Positions 1-7,465 of a stretch of 39,117 nucleotides of DNA are shown one piece after another; position 1 is the stretch's first letter, and each line of letters opens with the position of its first letter. The notes below the pieces were generated by a model. It was not told the DNA's origin. It saw nothing but the letters and a program-made list of their open reading frames with translations, and made no database searches. The position numbers were made by a program, and so were the translations under genes. This DNA is from Planctomycetota bacterium (lineage in GTDB: Bacteria; Planctomycetota; Phycisphaerae; WQYP01): assembly GCA_021808105.1 (NCBI GenBank), contig JAKBCC010000025.1, forward strand, positions 1 through 39,117. The letters run 5' to 3'.

Positions 1-197
1 TTATGGGCTTCGAGCCCGCCGTCGTATCTGACCACCCCACGGCCCACCCGGTTGAGCTTCGAGCTCGAAGAGGTAATTGCCGTCGGGCCTGTTTTTAGAT
101 CGCCCGTCTGGCCGACCAGCGAAGTCACGCCCCGGTTCTCCGAAGCGGCTTCAACGGCCACGGGTCCTGATCCGATGCCTGCTGAAAGGAGTATACC
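1..197 (+). other. IS110-type left-end noncoding region
   Basis: This is the noncoding DNA upstream of the truncated IS110 transposase. It holds two small hairpins of the same design, GGGCT-TCG-AGCCC near position 5 and GAGCT-TCG-AGCTC near position 55. IS110-group elements are known to carry a bridge RNA in the noncoding segment next to the recombinase, so this stretch could be a remnant of one. That is inference: I could not identify target or donor guide loops, and the true left end may lie outside the window. A Shine-Dalgarno-like AAAGGAG lies just before the transposase start. Confidence 0.3.
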
Positions 198-797
198 ATG
201 AGTGTTCCAAATCCCAACGCTCCGCCGACGCTTGCGCCCGCCCCGCGCCGGCCGGTGGAAAGTCGGTCCGGTGCCGACGAAGCGCTCAAGCGCTGCACAC
301 GCTTTGTCGGTCTGGACGTACACAAGAAAACCGTAGTCGCTTGTGTGCTGGATGTCAATGGACACAAAGTCCACGGCGAAACCTTCGCCTGCACCGCGCT
401 GGAACTCCAGCGCTTTGCCCAGGCCCACCTGGGTTCCCATGCCGCCTGCGTGTTGGAAGCCACCAGCAATACCTGGGCGATCTGCGCAATACTTTCTTCC
501 CAGTGCGGCCTGCTGAAGGTCAGCAATCCACTGAAGACCAAAGCCATTGCCCAGGCCAGTGTCAAGACCGACAAGGTAGACGCCCAAGTATTGGCCCAAC
601 TGCTACGCTGTGATTATCTGCCCGGCGTGTGGGTAGCCGATGACGACACCCGCCGCCTGCGGCAGCAAGTCGCCCGCCGCACGGCTCTGGTGCAGGATCG
701 CACAGGGGTCAAGAACCGTATCCATTCCCACCTGGCCGGGGAACTGGTGGCCGCTCCGGTTGACAAGCTCTTTGAAAAAGCCGGGTCGGCCACCGGT

Positions 798-815
798 CAT
801 TTGACATTTCAAATG
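798..815. promoter_or_regulatory. Candidate TetR operator overlapping the -35 box
   Basis: CATTTGACATTTCAAATG is an imperfect palindrome with perfect 7-bp arms (CATTTGA/TCAAATG). It covers the -35 hexamer of the operon promoter. Size, symmetry and placement fit autorepression by the adjacent TetR-family protein. This is inference from position; no experimental motif is known to me for this regulator. Confidence 0.45.
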
Positions 816-828
816 GGCTTTTTAAAAT
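801..828 (+). promoter_or_regulatory. Probable sigma70 promoter of the efflux operon
   Basis: TTGACA (801-806), a 16-bp spacer and TAAAAT (823-828) make a near-consensus housekeeping promoter. It lies 34 bp before the TetR gene start, exactly at the end of the IS110 remnant, so the truncated element may have supplied part of it. Confidence 0.6.
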
Positions 829-862
829 GATATTTAGATGATCGGGCTTACCGGAGTGCGAT

Positions 863-1543
863 GTGACGAAAAATATTGAAAAAACACAGGATGAATCAAC
901 GAAAAACCGCCTTTTGCTGGCGGCTGGCGAGGTGTTTGCCCTGCATGGCTTTCACCGGGCCACGATTCAAACCATTTGTGAAAAGGCGGGGGCCAATATC
1001 GCAGCCGTCAACTATTATTTTTCCAGCAAGGAAAATCTGTATCTGGAAACCTTGAAATTCGGCCGTCGGCTAAGCCGGCATTTAATGCTGGAGGATGTGG
1101 ATCATTTGTCGACGGGTGATCCATTGACCGCGCTAAGGTCATTTGTGCGCACGGCCCTGGATTCATTGCTGGATGAAAGCCGGCCCGAGTGGTATTTTCG
1201 CATGTTGTCTCTGGAACAATTTGAACCATCGCCCGCGTTGGAGCGCTATATTCATGATGTGATTGAACCGTGGCGCAATCGACTTATCGCGGTAGTTGAA
1301 TTACTGGGGGATCGCAAGCTTTCGCCCGGCGAATTGAATCTGGTCGTTTCAAGTATTGCGGGGCAATGCCAATATTATCTGCGTTGCCGGGCGGTGGTGC
1401 TGAAGATGCGGGGCACGGGTTGTTATTGTGCGTCGGATATTGATGAAATCGCAGATCATATAACGGCCTTTTCCCTGGGGGGAATACGCGCTATTATGCA
1501 ACGCCCGGTGGCGGGGGCGGAAAAGCACAACGCGGAAACCTGA
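863..1543 (+). CDS. TetR/CecR-family transcriptional regulator
   Basis: This is a ligand-responsive repressor, 226 residues long. The N-terminal TetR helix-turn-helix spans roughly residues 15-60 (AAGEVFALHGFHRATIQTIC, then VNYYFSSKENLY). The C-terminal half (WYFRMLSLEQFEPSPALERY and the LNLVVSSIAGQCQYYLRCRA helix) resembles the CecR-type ligand domain (DUF1956). It starts at GTG with GGAG six bases upstream. It is the first gene of a regulator-adaptor-pump-channel operon, and CecR-type regulators typically control such HlyD/transporter sets. A promoter whose -35 lies within a palindrome is found 34 bp upstream, which suggests autoregulation. The inducer cannot be predicted from sequence. Confidence 0.88.
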   Translation: MTKNIEKTQDESTKNRLLLAAGEVFALHGFHRATIQTICEKAGANIAAVNYYFSSKENLYLETLKFGRRLSRHLMLEDVDHLSTGDPLTALRSFVRTALDSLLDESRPEWYFRMLSLEQFEPSPALERYIHDVIEPWRNRLIAVVELLGDRKLSPGELNLVVSSIAGQCQYYLRCRAVVLKMRGTGCYCASDIDEIADHITAFSLGGIRAIMQRPVAGAEKHNAET

Positions 1544-1550
1544 TACCGTG

Positions 1551-1571
1551 TTTTCAGCCCGATGCTGAAAA
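1551..1571. promoter_or_regulatory. Palindrome between regulator and efflux genes
   Basis: TTTTCAGC and GCTGAAAA form a perfect 8-bp inverted repeat around CCGAT, eight bases after the regulator's stop codon. A second small hairpin (GCGGC/GCCGC, about 1590-1606) follows. Either could be a weak attenuator, an RNA processing site or a second operator. No T-tract follows the first, so it is not a convincing terminator. Confidence 0.35.
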
Positions 1572-1623
1572 ATAGTAATAGGATCAATGCGGCGCAAAAT
1601 GCCGCAGGCAAGGAGTAAATGAT

Positions 1624-3030
1624 ATGACCGAATCAACCGAACCACCTTCCCCGATAGTACGTCCCACGGCGGCCCCTTCTCAATCACCACCGCCCAATGC
1701 CGAGCCGGCAAAGCCTGCCACGGCGGCGGAAAACGGAAGTAAACGAAAAAAAATCTTCATCATCGGCGGTATCGTGCTGCTGATCCTGGCCTTGGTCTTT
1801 GGCATTCCCTGGTATCTGCATGCTCAAAAATATGTTTCCACGGATGATGCGTATGTCCGCGCTCATGTGATCTATATAAGTCCGCAGGTTTCCGCGCAGG
1901 TCATATCTGTGCCGGTACTGGATAATCAATATGTGAAAAAGGGAACCGTTCTGGCGAGGTTGGACCCGCGTGATTACCAGGCGGCGGTGGACAGGTACAA
2001 GGCGATGCTGGAGCAGGCGATTGCCGCGCGACAGGGCAGCCGTTATTCGCTGCAACTTGTTAAACAGACTTCCCCAGCCAAATTAAGTCAGGCGAAAGCC
2101 CAGGTGGCTATTGCGCGGGCGTCTATCGCAACAGCCAAAGCCGGTGAGGCCCAAGCCGCCGCCGCGTTTGATCAGGCGCTGGCTCAAGTATCGGGTGCGA
2201 TGGCAGGTATTGCCCGCGCTCAAGCGGATGTCATTGCTGATGCCGCGACCGCAAGGAAGGCCACCGCCGATTATCGCCGCTACGATTCGCTGCTGAAAAG
2301 CGGCGACGTAACTCCGCAGCAGGTTGATTCCTACCGGGCCGCAGCGGAAAGCGCGCGGGCCATTCTTGCCGCAGCGGGGAAAATTGTACTTTCCCGCCGC
2401 GCGGAACTGACCGAAGCAAAAGCCGGTGTGGAAGCGGCGCGGGAGAACCGCGTGGCCGCCGGGGCACACCTTTTGGAGGCCAACGCCAATTTGCTCAAGT
2501 CCCTGGCGCAACAGGCCGCGGTGAATGTCATACCGCAGCAGGTTGGGCAGATACAAAGCAACGTCAGCGGCAGCACCGGGCGCATGGATCAGGCCCGCGC
2601 GGAATTGCAGCAGGCGGAATTGAATTTGTCCTATTGCACCGTCCGTGCTCCCGTCAGCGGGTACGTGACGAAAAAAGCCGTGGAGCCGGGAAATTATGCG
2701 ACCACCGGATCAACGCTGATGACCATCGTGCGGCCTGAAATGTGGGTAGTGGCCAACTTCAAGGAAACCGCCCTGGTCCACATGAGGCCCAATGATCCAG
2801 TCACCATTTCCATAGATGCGTACCCGCAATATACCTTCAAGGGGTATGTGCAAAGCATTCAGGCCGGCTCGGGAGCGGAATTCAGCCTGTTGCCGCCGGA
2901 GAATGCCACGGGGAATTTCGTCAAGGTGGTGCAGCGTATACCGGTCAAGATTCTTTTCAAAGACCTGCCGAAGAACATGCCGTACCTGGCTGCCGGGATG
3001 TCCGCAGTGCCGGAGGTCCGGGTGCGATGA
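1624..3030 (+). CDS. HlyD/EmrA-family efflux periplasmic adaptor
   Basis: This is the membrane-fusion subunit of a tripartite drug efflux system, linking the inner-membrane pump to the outer-membrane channel. It has 468 residues. A Pro/Ala-rich cytoplasmic tail (1-40) is followed by KRKK and one membrane helix (about 43-65). Then come the biotinyl-lipoyl-like half-domain (about 82-118, DAYVRAHVIYISPQVSAQV), a long Ala/Gln-rich alpha-helical hairpin (about 120-340) and the second lipoyl half plus beta-barrel (YCTVRAPVSGYVTKKAVEPG onward). The hairpin is long, as in EmrA/FarA-type adaptors that reach the TolC-like channel. AGGAG sits eight bases before the ATG. The stop codon overlaps the next start (ATGA), which implies translational coupling with the pump. 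Confidence 0.93.
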   Translation: MTESTEPPSPIVRPTAAPSQSPPPNAEPAKPATAAENGSKRKKIFIIGGIVLLILALVFGIPWYLHAQKYVSTDDAYVRAHVIYISPQVSAQVISVPVLDNQYVKKGTVLARLDPRDYQAAVDRYKAMLEQAIAARQGSRYSLQLVKQTSPAKLSQAKAQVAIARASIATAKAGEAQAAAAFDQALAQVSGAMAGIARAQADVIADAATARKATADYRRYDSLLKSGDVTPQQVDSYRAAAESARAILAAAGKIVLSRRAELTEAKAGVEAARENRVAAGAHLLEANANLLKSLAQQAAVNVIPQQVGQIQSNVSGSTGRMDQARAELQQAELNLSYCTVRAPVSGYVTKKAVEPGNYATTGSTLMTIVRPEMWVVANFKETALVHMRPNDPVTISIDAYPQYTFKGYVQSIQAGSGAEFSLLPPENATGNFVKVVQRIPVKILFKDLPKNMPYLAAGMSAVPEVRVR

Positions 3031-4613
3031 GCGCTATTGAGGCCGGTGAAATTGTCGCTCCGCCACGCGTATTTAATCCATGGATTGTTGCGCCCGTGGT
3101 GGCCATGGCCGCGTTCATGGAAGTATTGGATACCACGATTGTCAATGTATCCCTGCCGCATATTGCGGGCAATATGTCCAGCACCATTGATCAAAGCACA
3201 TGGGTGCTTACCAGTTACCTGGTGGCCAATGCCATCGTGCTGCCGCTGAATGGCTTTATGTCCGCGCTGTTTGGCCGTAAGCGCTATTTTCTCATGTGTA
3301 TGATGCTTTTCACCGTCAGTTCACTGATGTGCGGCATGGCACCCACGTTTAACACGCTGCTGATATTCCGCGTGTTACAGGGGCTGGGCGGCGGCGGGTT
3401 ACAGCCGGGCGCTCAAGCTATTCTGCGGGACATATTTCCACTGAAAAAAATCGGCACGGCGATGGCGGTATACGGCATCGTCGTGGTTGTAGCGCCGGTG
3501 CTGGGGCCGGTGCTGGGCGGCTGGATCACCGACAGCTTTTCCTGGCGCTGGTGTTTTCTCATTAATGTTCCCATTGGCATTGTTTCCGTATTTCTGCTGT
3601 CCATTCTGCTGCATGAGCCTCATGATCAGCGGCGTATCAAATTGCGCGAGACCGGTTTTGATTATGCAGGATTGAGCCTGCTGATTATCGGCTTGGGGGC
3701 TTTGCAGATCATGCTGGATCGCGGAGAAGATGCGGATTGGTTCAGTTCGCCCCTTATTCGCATTCTGGCAGTTGTCGCAGTTCTATGCCTGATCAGCGCG
3801 TTTATCTGGGAATGGTATGAGGAACATCCCATTGTGAATGTGCGGATGCTGCATGAAAAGAATTTCGGCCTGGCCACCGTGGGCATGTTTTTATTCGGGG
3901 GGATACTGTATTCCAGCACCACGCTGCTGCCCCTGATGGTGCAGACCCTCATGGGGTATGACGCCAAGCTTGCGGGACTGGTCCTGGCACCGGGGGGAAT
4001 GGTGGTATTTTTCCTCATGCCCCTGGTGGGCTTTCTGGTGCCGCGCGTCCAGACGCGGTGGTTGATCTGTCTGGGCGTGATTGGAAATGTCATGGCGCTG
4101 ATGCTCATGGCGGGCCTGAATTTGCAGGCTGATTTTATGTCGTTGGCGATGTGCCGGGCCGTGCAGGGGATCGGGCTGGCGTTTTTATTTGTACCATTTA
4201 ATACCGCGGCCTTTGGCTTTATCCCCAAGCGGAATTTAAGCGACGCCTCCGGCATTATTAATCTGGCCCGGAATGTCGGCGGAAGTATCGGCATTTCATG
4301 CGCGGTGGCGTTTGTAAAAAGCAGTTCCCAGGTACATCAGACGTATCTGGTGGCGAACGTGAACCCTATGAATCAAACTTATCTCAATGGCATTGCCGGT
4401 TTAAAAGCCGCCATGATTCATGCCGGAGCATCCGTTTCATCAGCCCTGCATGAAGCGCAGGCGATCATGTATAATTCGGTGCGGCAACATGCAACCATGA
4501 TGGCGTATGTCAGCGCCTTTGAATTTCTGGCGGCTTTATTTCTATTGGTGATACCGGTGGCGCTGCTGTTAAGAACACCGCGGTTTCATGAAGAACCGCT
4601 GCCCATGGATTGA
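3027..4613 (+). CDS. DHA2-family MFS multidrug transporter (EmrB-like)
   Basis: This is a proton-driven drug exporter of the 14-helix DHA2 subfamily. It has 528 residues and many hydrophobic segments. Family motifs are present: LDTTIVNVSLP in helix 1 (34-44, motif D1), the LFGRKRYF loop (81-88, motif A region), the LQGLGGGGLQPG stretch (117-128), and APVLGPVLGGWITDSFSWRW (156-175, motif C), which is diagnostic of antiporters. It overlaps the adaptor gene by four bases and is followed 30 bp later by the outer membrane factor, so the three products should form one EmrAB-TolC-type pump. The substrate cannot be inferred; amphiphilic toxins are typical of the family. Confidence 0.93.
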   Translation: MSAIEAGEIVAPPRVFNPWIVAPVVAMAAFMEVLDTTIVNVSLPHIAGNMSSTIDQSTWVLTSYLVANAIVLPLNGFMSALFGRKRYFLMCMMLFTVSSLMCGMAPTFNTLLIFRVLQGLGGGGLQPGAQAILRDIFPLKKIGTAMAVYGIVVVVAPVLGPVLGGWITDSFSWRWCFLINVPIGIVSVFLLSILLHEPHDQRRIKLRETGFDYAGLSLLIIGLGALQIMLDRGEDADWFSSPLIRILAVVAVLCLISAFIWEWYEEHPIVNVRMLHEKNFGLATVGMFLFGGILYSSTTLLPLMVQTLMGYDAKLAGLVLAPGGMVVFFLMPLVGFLVPRVQTRWLICLGVIGNVMALMLMAGLNLQADFMSLAMCRAVQGIGLAFLFVPFNTAAFGFIPKRNLSDASGIINLARNVGGSIGISCAVAFVKSSSQVHQTYLVANVNPMNQTYLNGIAGLKAAMIHAGASVSSALHEAQAIMYNSVRQHATMMAYVSAFEFLAALFLLVIPVALLLRTPRFHEEPLPMD

Positions 4614-4643
4614 ACCATCTATCATAAATCAGGAGTTGCTCCC

Positions 4644-6086
4644 ATGTGGTTAAAAAAGAAAAGTATGGTTCTGGCGGTGCTTGCGGCATCTCTGACCGGG
4701 TGCGTCAATCAGCACGAGGAAGTCATGCACTATCGCAAGGTGCTGCATAGCAAACCGGCCACAAGTGTGGCACAACTGATTATTCCACGGCACCTCACGC
4801 TGGCGGCGGCATTGAAGCTGGCCAATGATAATAATGAACAACTGGCCATGGCCGGGGAGAATTATCTTCAGGCCCTGATCGCCAAAGACAAAGCCTTCTC
4901 CACCTTTATGCCCACGGTGGGTGTCAGCGCCCAGGATTTCCAGATGAAGGGCTTTAATACCAGTGCGCTTCCATCGGGCGTGAATCAATTTTTCCAGACG
5001 CATTATCTCAATGTTCCGCTGGAAACGCAGTTGAATGTCAATGTACTCAAAGACGCCACCGCACTTTCCGCAGCCGGCGCGTATGTGAATCAGCGCAAGG
5101 CCCTGCTGCTGGATCTGCAATCCAATCTGCTTTTGGAAGTAGCCCAGACCTATTATCAGGTGCTCATCGACCAGCGGTCTGTGGTCGTGCTGCGACAAAC
5201 ATTGCAGGTGCAGCAGGCTAATGTCCGGAGCCAGACCAACAAGGAAAAAGCGGGAGTGGCCCTGCAGCTATCGGTATTGCAATCGCAGGCGGATGAAGCG
5301 CGCACCCAGGTAGAGCTTACACATGCGGAAAATCATGTTGATAGAGATCGCGCCACGCTGGCATTTGTCATTGGCGCGCCTACGCTGAATGGTGCAGAGT
5401 TAACCAATGACTTTAATCCGCCGGATCGCATTCCGGATCTGGGCCGGTTGGATCAGATCGCGCTGATGAAGCGGCAGGATCTTATCGCCGCCGAGGATGC
5501 GGTTACTACTTCAGAAAGAAATGTGTCCGCCGCTATTGATGAATATTTTCCATCGATCTCGATTAATTTCAACACATTCTTATATAAAGAACAGTTCCCC
5601 GCCGGCAGTTGGTGGAGCGGATTATTCAGCGCCAATTTCCCGATTTTTGAAGGGGGTATGATCTATCAGAACGTCCGCACGGCTTATTCGCAGATGCGCC
5701 AGGCTATGCTGGAGCGCCGGCTTCTGGCCCGGCAGATCATGGAACAGGTACGCATCGCCCGTATGGATTGGACCACCAGCGTTAAACTGGTGGCAAACTT
5801 GAAAACGGAAATGCTTTCCGCGCAGGCGGCCTATCATCAGGCCCAGCATTCCTATAGCGTTGGACTAACCACGAACCTGGATGTTATCACGGCTCAGGAT
5901 TTGGCTCTTTCGGCCCAGTTAGCCTATCAGCAGGCCCGTTATGACGTGCGCGTGCGCATGTTGAACCTGCTGCGTCAAACGGGCCGATTCACCTATCCCA
6001 TGATCGCGCAACTCGCCCGAGCCGCCGCTGATCAAAAACCGCCCCAGCCGCCAAAATCGATTAAAAACGAGAAAAAAGCGGATTAA
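4644..6086 (+). CDS. TolC/NodT-family outer membrane efflux lipoprotein
   Basis: This is the outer-membrane channel of the tripartite pump, 480 residues long. It has a lipoprotein signal peptide with lipobox LTGC (Cys20), followed by two outer-membrane-efflux-protein repeats (about 50-240 and 260-450) dominated by long amphipathic helices (for example AYHQAQHSYSVGLTTNLDVI). The NodT-type lipoprotein form is usual when the channel is encoded with its own adaptor and pump. AGGAG lies upstream of the ATG. The C-terminus is Lys/Pro-rich. The operon ends here: a GC-rich palindrome and T-run follow within 85 bp. Its presence supports a diderm envelope. Confidence 0.92.
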   Translation: MWLKKKSMVLAVLAASLTGCVNQHEEVMHYRKVLHSKPATSVAQLIIPRHLTLAAALKLANDNNEQLAMAGENYLQALIAKDKAFSTFMPTVGVSAQDFQMKGFNTSALPSGVNQFFQTHYLNVPLETQLNVNVLKDATALSAAGAYVNQRKALLLDLQSNLLLEVAQTYYQVLIDQRSVVVLRQTLQVQQANVRSQTNKEKAGVALQLSVLQSQADEARTQVELTHAENHVDRDRATLAFVIGAPTLNGAELTNDFNPPDRIPDLGRLDQIALMKRQDLIAAEDAVTTSERNVSAAIDEYFPSISINFNTFLYKEQFPAGSWWSGLFSANFPIFEGGMIYQNVRTAYSQMRQAMLERRLLARQIMEQVRIARMDWTTSVKLVANLKTEMLSAQAAYHQAQHSYSVGLTTNLDVITAQDLALSAQLAYQQARYDVRVRMLNLLRQTGRFTYPMIAQLARAAADQKPPQPPKSIKNEKKAD

Positions 6087-6143
6087 GGCCGGGGCAACTA
6101 ATTGTCTGAAGATGGGCCGGCACGAGTAATCGCCGGGTTGCGA

Positions 6144-6167
6144 TCCCGGCGCGCCGGGACGATTTTT
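6144..6167 (+). terminator. Intrinsic terminator of the efflux operon
   Basis: TCCCGGCGCGCCGGGA is a perfect 16-bp palindrome, followed by a spacer of three bases and TTTTT. It lies 58 bp after the outer membrane factor's stop codon. An upstream GCCGGG block (6131-6137) could pair alternatively with the left arm. Confidence 0.65.
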
Positions 6168-6194
6168 GACATCTTTGGGAGCATCGCATCATAA

Positions 6195-6263
6195 AGCACC
6201 GTGGTGATAACCCGGTGGTTGGTTGGCGGCACTGGGCCAACCACCGGATTATCATCCGGTGCT
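6195..6263. repeat. 69-bp palindromic repeat, copy A
   Basis: AGCACCGTGGTGATAACCCG begins a 28-base left arm. The right arm, ending in ATTATCATCCGGTGCT, pairs with it almost completely around a 14-base loop (TTGGCGGCACTGGG). Related copies lie at 15416-15481 (B) and 38906-38974 (C, opposite orientation). Copy C reversed differs from A at about three positions. It lies in intergenic DNA just after the efflux operon terminator. There is no coding capacity. It behaves like a REP/MITE-type dispersed palindrome. Confidence 0.8.
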
Positions 6264-6378
6264 CTCGGGGCGCGCCATGGAGGGGTGCCGCCTAAAATGT
6301 CCTGAATACATGGTCAAATCATGATACCATCATAAATATTCATAAAAATGTGACACTTTGTCTAAGAAATACGACAAG
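6264..6378. other. AT-rich intergenic segment, no gene seen
   Basis: This stretch between repeat copy A and the methyltransferase leader becomes AT-rich from about 6300 and contains short imperfect inverted repeats (TGGT/ACCA near 6310; TTGTC/GACAA near 6359-6378). I see no convincing reading frame. It probably holds upstream promoter or operator DNA. Confidence 0.4.
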
Positions 6379-6407
6379 TTGTCCACAATTAGATCAAGAA
6401 ATATCTA
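6379..6407 (+). promoter_or_regulatory. Candidate promoter of the methyltransferase leader
   Basis: TTGTCC, a 17-bp spacer and TATCTA give a moderate sigma70-like promoter. Transcription from here would create a leader of about 200 bases before the methyltransferase start, containing the terminator structure at 6517-6588. Confidence 0.35.
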
Positions 6408-6497
6408 CATGTTGCCGATAGAAACGTGTACGCCGCTTTTGCGGGCCGGGTTCGCAATGCGCGCTAAACAGGGTAGGGTCAGGGATTATAGAGCGGA

Positions 6498-6588
6498 CCG
6501 AGACTTAAAGTTGTTTCGGATCACCGGATTGGAAGGTTTAAGCCGCGGTAAAGACTGCGGCTTATCAGGTGGTCTGCTTTTTTGTTTT
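6498..6588 (+). promoter_or_regulatory. Leader terminator with competing hairpin (riboswitch- or attenuator-like)
   Basis: The terminator has an outer stem CGGATCACC (6517-6525) with GGTGGTCTG (6568-6576), nine continuous pairs counting G-U. It encloses a second stem TAAGCCGC (6539-6546)/GCGGCTTA (6557-6564), and is followed at once by CTTTTTTGTTTT. A separate 7-bp hairpin, CCGAGAC (6498-6504)/GTTTCGG (6513-6519), shares the bases CGG with the foot of the terminator, so the two compete. The gene's RBS (GGGAG) lies 16 bases beyond the T-tract. Terminator plus competing stem within a leader is the usual form of a riboswitch or attenuator expression platform. I recognise no known aptamer class. 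Confidence 0.5.
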
Positions 6589-6616
6589 ACACGGTAAGAA
6601 TCCGGGAGAAACATAA

Positions 6617-7465
6617 ATGGCCGGCGTTATTAATCCCTCCAGGCGATCCAACTATCAGCCTGTCGCAACTCGTCGTGCCCCGGCCCGAAAGTCCGGTGCG
6701 CTTCGCATCCCGCATGACATTGTCCTGCCTCTGTCCGACACTGGTAATAACGAAATATCCAATCGGCGGCCCGATCTATCGAATCCGGGCTTCAACGCGA
6801 TGAAACGCACGCTCATCGGGGGCGAAACAATTGTGGAAATCGGTTGCGGCCGCGGCTTACAATCCATTGAGATGGCTAAACTTGTCGGACCGCGCGGCCG
6901 GCTGGTGAGTATTGACAGTTCGCCGGACGCCATCAATGCGGCCCGTCGCAATGCGGCGGAAGCGGGCGTTAATAACATTGCATTTTATCTCTGCCGGGTG
7001 GACAGCGTTCCCCTGCCTCCGGGGCTGGCGGATTGGATTATCAGCGAAGGCGTATTTTGCCCCAGTTCCGGAAAAATGGCGGTTTTCCGTGAGATGCACC
7101 GCGTTCTGGCTCCGGGCGGCCGAATTCTTATTCATGACATTGCCATCCGTAAATTGCTGCCCCCGGAAATAGCGGATTCCATCGCCGCCTTCACCTTCGG
7201 TCTGGCGGGAGCCATTGAGTTGACAAGCTATATAAAGTTATTGAATTCGACCGGGTTTGATTGTTGCGAAATTACCGAATCTTCCGGCAGTTCGCATGTC
7301 GAGCGATTCTGGGATTCGGCGGTTCCCAACCCATCGCGCCAGGTCCAGGCCGTCGCGTCCACCGCGTCGCTGCCACATTTAACGGGCCAGCACTGGCTTC
7401 ATGAATATGTCACAGGTATTCGCCTGCAAGCCAGAAAACCGATGCTGGCTGCGGCGTGTGCGTGA
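6617..7465 (+). CDS. ArsM-like SAM-dependent methyltransferase
   Basis: This is a class I SAM methyltransferase, 282 residues long. Motif I is VEIGCGRG (73-80), the acidic SAM-ribose loop is VSID (97-100), and HRVLAPGGRILIHDIAIRKLLPP (161-183) followed by a GLAGAI-type segment and LLNSTGFD resemble the arsenite methyltransferase/UbiE-like branch. The phrase DLSNPGFNAMKRTLIGGETI also matches the ArsM lead-in before motif I. However, the N-terminal 50 residues are unrelated to ArsM and lack its early cysteines, and the position of the usual central cysteine reads SEGVFC. Arsenic methylation is therefore doubtful, and a small-molecule methylase of the same branch is safer. RBS GGGAG lies eight bases before the ATG. 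It sits alone behind a structured leader. Confidence 0.75.
   Translation: MAGVINPSRRSNYQPVATRRAPARKSGALRIPHDIVLPLSDTGNNEISNRRPDLSNPGFNAMKRTLIGGETIVEIGCGRGLQSIEMAKLVGPRGRLVSIDSSPDAINAARRNAAEAGVNNIAFYLCRVDSVPLPPGLADWIISEGVFCPSSGKMAVFREMHRVLAPGGRILIHDIAIRKLLPPEIADSIAAFTFGLAGAIELTSYIKLLNSTGFDCCEITESSGSSHVERFWDSAVPNPSRQVQAVASTASLPHLTGQHWLHEYVTGIRLQARKPMLAAACA

Larger units (their letters stand above)
198..830 (+). pseudogene. IS110-family transposase, 3'-truncated
   Basis: This encodes the N-terminal part of an IS110-family DEDD recombinase, which moves its element by a bridge-RNA-guided, RuvC-like reaction. The four acidic residues of the DEDD domain are visible: D40 in GLDVHKK, E87 in VLEATSNTW, and D125 and D128 in KTDKVDAQ. 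The family is normally about 330-400 residues long, with a C-terminal Transposase_20 domain that carries a catalytic serine. Here similarity to the family ends near residue 195 and the frame closes after a short unrelated tail (ATGHLTFQMGFLK). The C-terminal domain is therefore missing and the protein should be inactive. The truncation point runs directly into the promoter of the downstream efflux operon. The N-terminal 30 residues are Pro-rich and may not be conserved. The family call is firm; whether the break is an old deletion or an insertion boundary cannot be seen. Confidence 0.88.

Noticed and set aside
6131..6167. Three GCCGGG blocks that could form alternative hairpins like an attenuator
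   Set aside because: They lie after the last gene of the efflux operon with no coding gene directly downstream, so a plain terminator explains them.
6358..6597. A 79-codon open frame before the ArsM-like gene
   Set aside because: It starts in the AT-rich promoter area, has no RBS and runs through the leader terminator; the RNA structure explains the region better.
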